This document shows, in pieces, positions 5,947 through 10,623 of a stretch of DNA of 38,926 nucleotides. Location: IMG/VR virus record IMGVR_UViG_3300027573_000072, positions 1-38,926 of that record. One strand, written 5' to 3'. Source of the DNA: a virus. Each line of letters begins with the position of its first letter. Position 1 is the stretch's first letter. The notes beneath the pieces were generated by a model, which was not told where the DNA came from, ran no database searches, and saw only the letters and a program-made list of their open reading frames with translations. A program made the position numbers and the translations under genes.

Positions 5947-5975
5947 TTGCAGTCCTTGACAGGGTGTGCTATACT
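5947..5975 (+). promoter_or_regulatory. Promoter of the RNase P RNA gene (copy B)
   Basis: TTGCAG (5947-5952), a 17-base spacer containing TTGACA (5956-5961) and GTGTG, then TATACT (5970-5975) with TG one base upstream. It has the same arrangement as the array promoter at 3508-3536. The predicted start about 6 bases after the -10 coincides with the first base of the RNase P RNA P1 helix (5981). Confidence 0.7.
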
Positions 5976-5980
5976 GTAGC

Positions 5981-6316
5981 AGTAGATAGGTGGACTGTCG
6001 CGCATATCCGTTCGGTGACTTGTCCCGCGGTGAGTGAGGAAAGTCCCCGCAACCAGAGCCAGCCTACCGGCTAACGGCCGGCGCCCGCGAGGGTAGGACT
6101 AGTGCAACAGTGACGAACCGAGGTAGTGCTCGGGTGAAACGGGTAAACTCTAGGCGTTGCAAGTGCGAGTGCCCTATGACGAGGCTCGGTGGGGTGGAGA
6201 AGCACGCAAGGATTGTTCGAGCAATCGAACAGCAAGGTGGATGGCAGTCGTTCAGTTGGGAGCCGCAAGGCGCTTGAACCAAGGTCCACAGGACGGGGCT
6301 TATAGCCTATCTGCTC
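5981..6316 (+). ncRNA. rnpB: RNase P RNA (compact, type A-like)
   Basis: This is the catalytic RNA that removes 5' leaders from precursor tRNAs. P1 is formed by AGTAGATAGG (5981-5990) with CCTATCTGCT (6306-6315). The conserved core is present: GAGGAAAGTCC (6036-6046), AGTGCAACAGTGA (6101-6113), GGTGAAA (6133-6139) followed by GGTAAACTC (6142-6150), and ACAGGACGGGGCTTATAG near the 3' end. P4 forms between AAG-U-CCCC (6041-6048) and GGGGCTT (6295-6301), leaving U6044 bulged, as the universally conserved bulged U in helix P4 requires. Compared with the E. coli RNA as I recall it, the P12 hairpin and much of the P11-P14 region are missing, so the molecule is about 336 bases. It has its own promoter and sits inside the tRNA array. 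No RNase P protein gene is visible in the window. Confidence 0.88.
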
Positions 6317-6427
6317 AATGAAGCGGAGGTCTATGTTTCTCGACGGGGAAACCGGCCTCATGAAACCGGGGATGCTGCTAGCGCGAGGGCCCGGGATAGT
6401 GCGGTTGCCGAGCCCGCCATTACACAT
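6317..6427 (+). ncRNA. Structured segment between RNase P RNA and tRNA-Gln, unknown
   Basis: These 111 bases contain competing helices: ACCGG with CCGG around 6350-6368, and CCGGG (about 6366-6370) with CCCGG (about 6390-6394). They include CCCGCCA near the 3' end but no matching 5' acceptor strand. It may be the 3' trailer of the RNase P RNA or a decayed tRNA. No open frame looks coding. Confidence 0.35.
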
Positions 6428-6503
6428 TGGAATGTGGCCAAGTTGGCAAGGCTCCGGGCTCTGAACCCGGTAATCGTAGGTTCGAGCCCTACCGTTCCAG
6501 CCA
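6428..6503 (+). tRNA. tRNA-Gln (CTG)
   Basis: The acceptor TGGAATG pairs with CGTTCCA. The anticodon arm CCGGG CTCTGAA CCCGG carries CTG. The T-arm GTAGG/CCTAC is perfect. G73 and CCA are encoded. Confidence 0.92.
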
Positions 6504-6504
6504 A

Positions 6505-6580
6505 GGCGACCAATGCAAAGGGTCGAGCGGCCGTCCTTTCAAGGCGGTCCTAGCGGGTCCAAGTCCCGCGGTCGCTGCCA
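6505..6580 (+). tRNA. tRNA-Glu (TTC)
   Basis: The acceptor GGCGACC pairs with GGTCGCT. The anticodon arm CCGTC CTTTCAA GGCGG carries TTC. The T-loop is TCCAAGT rather than TTCGANT. CCA is encoded. The D-stem is weak. Confidence 0.87.
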
Positions 6581-6582
6581 AC

Positions 6583-6660
6583 GCTGTCCTACCCCAAATG
6601 GTAGAGGGACTAGGTCGAGAACCTAGTTATGTCCCGGTTCGAGTCCGGGGGATTGCACCA
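6583..6660 (+). tRNA. tRNA-Leu (GAG) with C33 and short variable loop
   Basis: The anticodon arm CTAGG TCGAGAA CCTAG puts GAG at 34-36 but C, not U, at position 33, where U is nearly universal. The variable region is about 6 bases, not a class II arm. The acceptor GCTGTCC/GGATTGC has a T-T mismatch (3:70). The T-arm CCCGG/CCGGG is perfect and CCA is encoded. Confidence 0.75.
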
Positions 6661-6662
6661 AT

Positions 6663-6749
6663 GCTCGTGTGCCGGAACTGGTATACGGACTTGCCTTAGA
6701 AGCAAGCGCCCTAGCGGGATTGTGGGTTCGACTCCCACCATGAGTACCA
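6663..6749 (+). tRNA. tRNA-Leu (TAG)
   Basis: The acceptor GCTCGTG pairs with CATGAGT. The anticodon arm CTTGC CTTAGAA GCAAG carries TAG. A proper long variable arm is present (about CGCCCTAGCGGG). The T-arm is GTGGG/CCCAC. CCA is encoded. This is the only class II leucine tRNA seen. Confidence 0.91.
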
Positions 6750-6750
6750 C

Positions 6751-6826
6751 GCAGTAGAAGCACAGTTGGAAGTGTTCCTCCTTGCCAAGGAGGAGGTCGC
6801 GAGTTCGAGTCTCGTTTACTGCTCCA
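6751..6826 (+). tRNA. tRNA-Gly (GCC)
   Basis: The acceptor GCAGTAG pairs with TTACTGC. The anticodon arm CCTCC TTGCCAA GGAGG carries GCC. The T-arm is GCGAG/CTCGT. T73 and CCA are encoded. Confidence 0.92.
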
Positions 6827-6827
6827 A

Positions 6828-6906
6828 GGATGTTGAGCACGGTTGGTATGCGTGCATCTCTCTGATAAGGAGAAGGCCGTTGGTTCGAGTCCAACAACAT
6901 TCACCA
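6828..6906 (+). tRNA. tRNA-Ile (GAT)
   Basis: The acceptor GGATGTT pairs with AACATTC. The D-stem is GCAC/GTGC. The anticodon arm TCTCT CTGATAA GGAGA carries GAT. The T-arm is GTTGG/CCAAC. CCA is encoded. Confidence 0.91.
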
Positions 6907-6907
6907 C

Positions 6908-6984
6908 GGGGATGAGGTCTAAGTGGTATTGATACCGGCTTGTCAAGCCGGAGGCAGCGAGTTCGAGTCTCGTGGTCCCCGCCA
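6908..6984 (+). tRNA. tRNA-Asp (GTC)
   Basis: The acceptor GGGGATG pairs with GGTCCCC except the innermost pair. The anticodon arm CCGGC TTGTCAA GCCGG carries GTC. The T-arm is GCGAG/CTCGT. G73 and CCA are encoded. Confidence 0.91.
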
Positions 6985-6985
6985 T

Positions 6986-7059
6986 GCACCTGTCGTCTAA
7001 GACAGGACACGCCCCTTGTAAGGGTGGAGGTCTAGGTTTGATTCCTAGCAGGTGCTCCA
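6986..7059 (+). tRNA. tRNA-Thr (TGT)
   Basis: The acceptor GCACCTG/CAGGTGC is perfect. The anticodon arm CGCCC CTTGTAA GGGTG carries TGT. The T-arm is CTAGG TTTGATT CCTAG. T73 and CCA are encoded. Confidence 0.91.
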
Positions 7060-7325
7060 ATGATTCGCGACTGCCAAGCAGCGCTGAGATTGCTCGGCCT
7101 TGATGGTGGACCGTCTGTAAACCGAGGGCTTGTCCCGCGGGGAAGAGGGACCACCCGCCCTTCGCGGGGCTGGTGGCGGTAAGTGTGGGCAGTCGCGTAC
7201 TTACAAGCCTGTACGCTAGGTGTAGAAACTCGGACTCCCTAGCGATGGTGGAGGGGACCTGTCCGGCAGGTTGGGTCGTTCCGGAAAGCGGAAGCGACGG
7301 CGTAACTCTCCTACACGCCTTACAC
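7060..7325 (+). ncRNA. Large two-domain structured RNA between tRNA-Thr and tRNA-Phe, unknown
   Basis: Domain 1 is closed by a perfect 10-bp helix, CGCGACTGCC (7066-7075) with GGCAGTCGCG (7188-7197). It contains internal hairpins CTCGG/CCGAG and CCACC..CCCGC / GCGGG..GGTGG. Domain 2 is bracketed by GTGTAG (7220-7225) with CTACAC (7311-7316) and contains ACCTG/CAGGT and GTCG-TTCCG / CGGAA-GCGAC hairpins. GCGTAC/GTACGC (7195-7216) could compete with the domain 1 helix. There is no T-arm, anticodon arm or tag-like reading frame. The density of helices suggests a functional RNA rather than spacer. Confidence 0.55.
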
Positions 7326-7401
7326 GCTATCTTAGTTCAGTAGGTAGAACGGCAGTTTGAAGCACTGCGCGTCGGGGGTTCGAGTCCCTTGGATAGCACC
7401 A
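7326..7401 (+). tRNA. tRNA-Phe (GAA)
   Basis: The acceptor GCTATCT pairs with GGATAGC. The anticodon arm GCAGT TTGAAGC ACTGC carries GAA. The T-arm is GGGGG/CCCTT with wobbles. A73 and CCA are encoded. Confidence 0.9.
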
Positions 7402-7402
7402 T

Positions 7403-7480
7403 GGACGTAGTGGTCGCCGGTAGTGGCCGTCGGGCTTATATCCCGAACAAGAGTAGGTTCAACTCCTAATACGTCTACCA
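7403..7480 (+). tRNA. tRNA-Ile (TAT)
   Basis: The acceptor GGACGTA pairs with TACGTCT. The anticodon arm TCGGG CTTATAT CCCGA carries TAT, which reads AUA directly instead of through a lysidine-modified CAT tRNA. The T-stem GTAGG/CCTAA has one mismatch. CCA is encoded. Confidence 0.88.
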
Positions 7481-7482
7481 AT

Positions 7483-7557
7483 GGCTGAGTAGTTCAGTGG
7501 CAGAACAGGCGCTTCATACGCGCCAAGTCGAAGGTTCGATTCCTTTCTCCGCTTCCA
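7483..7557 (+). tRNA. tRNA-Met (CAT), elongator type
   Basis: The anticodon arm GGCGC TTCATAC GCGCC carries CAT without the initiator triple G-C signature. The acceptor GGCTGAG/CTCCGCT has one mismatch. The T-arm is GAAGG/CCTTT. CCA is encoded. A lysidine-type Ile identity cannot be excluded, but a TAT isoleucine tRNA is already present. Confidence 0.87.
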
Positions 7558-7558
7558 T

Positions 7559-7632
7559 CGGCGTGTGGGCAAACGGTTGCCACGGGGCTTTTACCCCCAC
7601 GTATGCGAGTTCGAGTCTCGTCACGCTGTCCA
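7559..7632 (+). tRNA. tRNA-Lys (TTT)
   Basis: The acceptor CGGCGTG pairs with CACGCTG. The anticodon arm GGGG CTTTTAC CCCC carries TTT. The T-arm is GCGAG/CTCGT. CCA is encoded. Confidence 0.89.
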
Positions 7633-7633
7633 T

Positions 7634-7708
7634 TGCGGTGTAGTTCAACGGCAGAGCCGGCGGTTGTTACCCGTCTTGTTGCAGGTTCGAGTCCTGCCAT
7701 CGCAGCCA
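7634..7708 (+). tRNA. tRNA-Asn (GTT)
   Basis: The acceptor TGCGGTG pairs with CATCGCA. The anticodon arm GGCGG TTGTTAC CCGTC carries GTT. The T-arm GCAGG/CCTGC is perfect. G73 and CCA are encoded. Confidence 0.9.
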
Positions 7709-7709
7709 T

Positions 7710-7784
7710 GGGTCATTAGCACAACGGTGGTGCAGAAGGTTCTTACCCTTCCGGTTCTCAGTTCGAGCCTGAGATGACTCGCCA
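7710..7784 (+). tRNA. tRNA-Lys (CTT)
   Basis: The acceptor GGGTCAT pairs with ATGACTC. The anticodon arm GAAGG TTCTTAC CCTTC carries CTT. The T-arm is CTCAG/CTGAG. G73 and CCA are encoded. Confidence 0.91.
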
Positions 7785-7785
7785 A

Positions 7786-7861
7786 TGCGTCTTAGCCAAG
7801 CGGTAAGGCGGCTGGCCTTGAACCAGCAGATTCCAAGGTTCGATCCCTTGAGACGCAGCCA
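7786..7861 (+). tRNA. tRNA-Gln (TTG) with C33
   Basis: The acceptor TGCGTCT/AGACGCA is perfect, like known glutamine tRNAs. The anticodon arm GCTGG CCTTGAA CCAGC places TTG at 34-36 with C at position 33 instead of U. The T-arm is CAAGG/CCTTG. G73 and CCA are encoded. Confidence 0.87.
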
Positions 7862-8021
7862 TGGGCCGAAAGGTCCGATATATTCGGGTGACTGGCGGGT
7901 CACCCCACGGAACTCACTTCGGGTGAGTAGCCCGTAAATGGCCCGCTGCATTTGATAAGCGTCCCCTCGAAAGGACGTGGAGCGTGGCGGAACCCCTCCT
8001 CACGAAGGGAGGGATCGCACC
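7862..8021 (+). ncRNA. Hairpin-rich trailer of the tRNA array and leader of the next gene
   Basis: Consecutive hairpins are GGGCC/GGTCC (about 7863-7876), GGGTGAC 7886-7892 with GTCACCC 7899-7905, ACTCAC 7912-7917 with GTGAGT 7923-7928 around a TTCG-type loop, CGTCC 7960-7964 with GGACG 7973-7977, and CCCTCC 7994-7999 with GGAGGG 8008-8013. The last one covers the ribosome-binding site of the gene starting at 8022. No U-tract follows, so this does not look like an intrinsic terminator. A possible -10 (TATATT, 7879) lacks a convincing -35. Confidence 0.45.
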
Positions 8022-8198
8022 GTGGGCAGCAGTAAACGACGCGGCACCGGGCTGACAGTACGGACCGCGGCGGAGGGCCTAACGAGCCTGAACCTGTGGG
8101 TGGAACCCAACCGTGGGTCTCGGAGTCCTGACAAGGACTGTTACCGTACTTCGTACGCCGAGTGCTGGTACACGAAAGTCCAGCCGTTCACCGCCTGA
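8022..8198 (+). CDS. Small hypothetical protein (58 aa)
   Basis: GTG 8022 is preceded by GGGAGGG at a workable distance and encodes 58 residues that begin MGSSKRRGTGLTVR and are rich in W, Y and basic residues (LNLWVEP, AECWYTKV). The frame is open somewhat further upstream, but that part overlaps the structured RNA. The strong ribosome-binding site and a stop just before the terminase region support a real gene. Its ribosome-binding site can be sequestered by a 6-bp hairpin (7994-8013). It may be the first gene of the packaging operon. No family recognised. Confidence 0.5.
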   Translation: MGSSKRRGTGLTVRTAAEGLTSLNLWVEPNRGSRSPDKDCYRTSYAECWYTKVQPFTA

Positions 8199-8221
8199 GC
8201 GCGCGGATCAACCGCTCCATC

Positions 8222-8253
8222 GGACCCCCTCCCCTCGCGGGTGCAGGGGGTCC
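8222..8253 (+). promoter_or_regulatory. Strong hairpin before the small terminase candidate
   Basis: GGACCCCCT (8222-8230) pairs perfectly over 9 bp with AGGGGGTCC (8245-8253) around a 14-base loop. There is no T-run after it, so it is not a typical terminator. The 3' strand contains AGGGGG, the likely ribosome-binding site for ATG 8258, so the hairpin could restrain translation of that gene. Confidence 0.5.
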
Positions 8254-8257
8254 CACT

Positions 8258-9001
8258 ATGTCCGGAGAAATGATGCCAAGAGCCGCTGCCGCCGTTAGAG
8301 ACACCGAGGGTCGGTCGGAGAGCGCTTCACGCACTACTCATCAGGCCGGGGAGAAGTCGCTGACCACCCGTCGTGGCGGTCGCCCACCGGGCTCGAAGAA
8401 CAAGCCGAAGTCGCTGGTCCCCACTGAACTGGCCGACGCCATGCTCCTCAAGATGGAGGGCACCGTTCCGCCGGAGCACTTCACGTACCTTCGTGGTGTC
8501 ATTCGAGACGGCAAGGCAATCTCGACCAAGCGCGAGTTGGACGCCCTGATCCTCATTCTATCGCGCAACCTCATGCCGGCAATGATCGGCGAGATGACCT
8601 CGGCCGTCGGCGACGATGGCGAAATCAACGTTGAGTCTTACTTCCGCAGGGACGTAACTGACCGCATCAAGGTCCTCAACTCCCTACTTGCGCTCCGACA
8701 TCAGGTCGAGAAGCGGGAGGAAGATAAGGCAGATGGTCCAGAACCGCTTCTCAAAGTTTGGGCAAGTCGAGACCTCCGAGGACGACTTGCTGTACTTGTT
8801 GGCGACCAACCCGGCAGTCTGGTTGGAGACACTGACCTCCTTGGAGGGCGAGCCGACCAAGTTGGAGACCTACCAGATTCGGTTCCTGAACGACAAGTCA
8901 GCGTACCGGATAGTGGACAAGTCGAGGCAGATCGGGTTCTCGACGGTCCTGTCGGCGGAAGCGACCTTCCGAGCGGCGACGCAGAGGAACTACCGGGCTA
9001 A
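8258..9001 (+). CDS. Putative small terminase subunit / DNA-binding protein with AT-hook-like motif
   Basis: From ATG 8258 the frame encodes 247 residues. The first ~158 look like a real phage protein: a low-complexity N-terminus, then GRPPGSKNKPK, an AT-hook-like DNA-contacting motif common in phage packaging-region proteins, then helical segments (ALILILSRNLMPAMIG, VLNSLLALRHQVEKREED). Its position directly before terL suggests the small terminase subunit, which recognises phage DNA; this is inferred from position. ATG 8270/8273 with GGAG just upstream is an alternative start. The last ~90 codons overlap terL in another frame and are glycine/valine/aspartate-rich, like a shadow frame, so the true C terminus is uncertain. 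Confidence 0.6.
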   Translation: MSGEMMPRAAAAVRDTEGRSESASRTTHQAGEKSLTTRRGGRPPGSKNKPKSLVPTELADAMLLKMEGTVPPEHFTYLRGVIRDGKAISTKRELDALILILSRNLMPAMIGEMTSAVGDDGEINVESYFRRDVTDRIKVLNSLLALRHQVEKREEDKADGPEPLLKVWASRDLRGRLAVLVGDQPGSLVGDTDLLGGRADQVGDLPDSVPERQVSVPDSGQVEADRVLDGPVGGSDLPSGDAEELPG

Positions 9002-10223
9002 CATCGTCTCCATCAACCAGAAGGAGGCGGGCGACAAGGTTGACATCGCCCGAGCGCTGTACCACAGCATCGGCGACGAGTTCCGTGAGACCGACCCAGT
9101 CCTCAAGCCGATCCTTTGGACCGACGCGGACAACGAGATTTCGTTCCACCGCCCCCCCGACACGAGCGCCATCATCTCTCAGCCGGCCTCCTCCGCCATC
9201 CGCGGTGGCCGCAAGGACATCTACTTCGATGAGTTCGCGCACGTTCGCGATGCGAAGAAGTTGTACCGGGCCGCACTTCCCGCCATCACCCGGGGCGGCG
9301 CACGAATCACTATCGTCTCTACTCCGCTAGCGCAGTCCGGCATGTTCTTCGACATCTGGTCCGGAGAGCAGACCTACGCGAACTACTCGCGGCACCTTGT
9401 CCCGTGGTGGGAGTGTTCCGCGATGGTCCGCGAAGGTGCGCTTCCCGACGCACTAGCACTTGCCTCTGGACTCACCACCGAGGAACGCGTCCGCCAGTAC
9501 GGCACGGACAAACTCATCTCGATCTTCGAGGAGTTCGGTAACGACACCGTCGGATTCCGCACTGAGTACGAGTGCGAGTTCGAGGATGAGATGTCGGCCT
9601 ACTACACGTGGGACCTGATCCAGTCCTGCACGGACCACGACCAGAAGATTTGGCGAGACTGGAATGGCCTCTTCCGTTCCGAAGGCTCACTGTCTATCGG
9701 GGTGGACTTGGCCCGTGACCGAGACCAGACCGTGTTTACGGTGGTCGAGACCCTACCCGGTCCTGACGATTCGTCTACTCGTCGTGTCCTCTTCACGAAG
9801 GCCACGCAGGACCCGTACAACGAGCAGTTCGAGTACCTTCGTCGCTTGATCGCCGCTACGAATCCAGCACGTGTCACCATCGACCAGACCGGCGTCGGCC
9901 AGAAGTTCGTTGAGGACGCCAAGCGCGAGATAAGCGGAAACATCGAGGGCGTTGTCTTCACTAACCAGCGCAAGGAGCGATGGGCTACCACCCTCAAGGG
10001 TGACATGCAAATGGGCCTCGTAACGTGGCCCAACCATCAGGACTTGACGAGACAGATTCACGGCATACGCCGGACGAAGACCGAAGCGAACTTCTACAAG
10101 TTTGCGGGCAACAAGGACGACTACTTTTGGAGTCTCGTCCTAGCACTGTACGGAGACTCTCGGCGCCCGGTGCGCATGGGATTCTTGGGAGGGCCTTGGA
10201 GCCATGAAACCGGAACCAGTTAG
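8733..10223 (+). CDS. terL: Terminase large subunit (packaging ATPase-nuclease)
   Basis: TerL pumps DNA into the prohead and cuts it. The 496-residue product has a Walker A-like segment KSRQIGFST (about 63-71), Walker B IYFDEF (163-168), a coupling-motif region ITIVSTP (about 192-198), and a C-terminal RNase H-like nuclease with acidic motifs in SIGVDLARDRDQT and TIDQTGVGQ. The frame is open back to a TTG at 8688, but ATG 8733 is a better start, with GGAGG 12 bases and AAGG 4-7 bases upstream. The final 20 bases overlap the next gene. Confidence 0.92.
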   Translation: MVQNRFSKFGQVETSEDDLLYLLATNPAVWLETLTSLEGEPTKLETYQIRFLNDKSAYRIVDKSRQIGFSTVLSAEATFRAATQRNYRANIVSINQKEAGDKVDIARALYHSIGDEFRETDPVLKPILWTDADNEISFHRPPDTSAIISQPASSAIRGGRKDIYFDEFAHVRDAKKLYRAALPAITRGGARITIVSTPLAQSGMFFDIWSGEQTYANYSRHLVPWWECSAMVREGALPDALALASGLTTEERVRQYGTDKLISIFEEFGNDTVGFRTEYECEFEDEMSAYYTWDLIQSCTDHDQKIWRDWNGLFRSEGSLSIGVDLARDRDQTVFTVVETLPGPDDSSTRRVLFTKATQDPYNEQFEYLRRLIAATNPARVTIDQTGVGQKFVEDAKREISGNIEGVVFTNQRKERWATTLKGDMQMGLVTWPNHQDLTRQIHGIRRTKTEANFYKFAGNKDDYFWSLVLALYGDSRRPVRMGFLGGPWSHETGTS

Positions 10224-10401
10224 GTGCCAGTGTGGGTCCCTGTTCGGTTACGTGGAAGTCTCCTCGGACGGTACAGCGCGCCTAGCCATCAAGCACCGTG
10301 ACCTGTACCGTCTAGTGGTCGGCTCCGTTGAGGGACCGTGCCGCAGGTGTGGCTCTACCGTCAAGTGGCCCAATGACCCCAAGACCATCCAGAAGGCCTG
10401 A
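10204..10401 (+). CDS. Small zinc-ribbon protein (Com-like)
   Basis: This 65-residue protein has CQC near residues 8-10 and CRRC near residues 46-49, a likely zinc ribbon. It overlaps the end of terL by 20 bases, so translation is coupled. Its size and cysteine layout resemble small phage zinc-finger proteins such as Mu Com, a translational regulator, but similarity is only at pattern level. It may bind nucleic acid during late gene expression or packaging. Confidence 0.7.
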   Translation: MKPEPVRCQCGSLFGYVEVSSDGTARLAIKHRDLYRLVVGSVEGPCRRCGSTVKWPNDPKTIQKA

Positions 10402-10404
10402 TCC

Positions 10405-10623
10405 GTGGACGTTCGCGACCTCGACCGGGCGGTGTCCCGGACCGAACTTAGTCCCCTCGTCAAACTCTTCCTACGAAGAGTTCGGCGCGCGATTGATCGC
10501 GGGGACGTTGAGGGGTTCACTATTACCAAGTCAGCGTGGTCCGTCTCCGTGATGGATACAACCGGCTTCTGCTGCACGTACGTGTTCGCACTTAGGAAAG
10601 AGAATGGCAACGACAAGAACTAG
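10405..10623 (+). CDS. Hypothetical protein between terminase and portal
   Basis: GTG 10405 starts three bases after the previous stop and encodes 72 residues: a basic helical N-terminal half (LVKLFLRRVRRAIDRG) and a mixed beta-like C-terminal half with two adjacent cysteines (FCCTYVF). It overlaps the portal gene by 20 bases. No recognised family. The tight spacing on both sides argues that it is translated. Confidence 0.65.
   Translation: MDVRDLDRAVSRTELSPLVKLFLRRVRRAIDRGDVEGFTITKSAWSVSVMDTTGFCCTYVFALRKENGNDKN

Noticed and set aside
6317-6427. Possible tmRNA, because TTTCTCGACGGGGAAACC resembles the tmRNA 5' region
   Set aside because: No paired acceptor ends, no T-loop GTTCGA near the CCA-like end and no tag reading frame; the segment is also too short.
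3581-7951. Long open frames on both strands across the tRNA array
   Set aside because: They read through tRNA, T-arm (GTTCGAGTC) and P RNA sequence, giving repeated RVR/FES/TRTR-like peptides. They are shadows of RNA genes.
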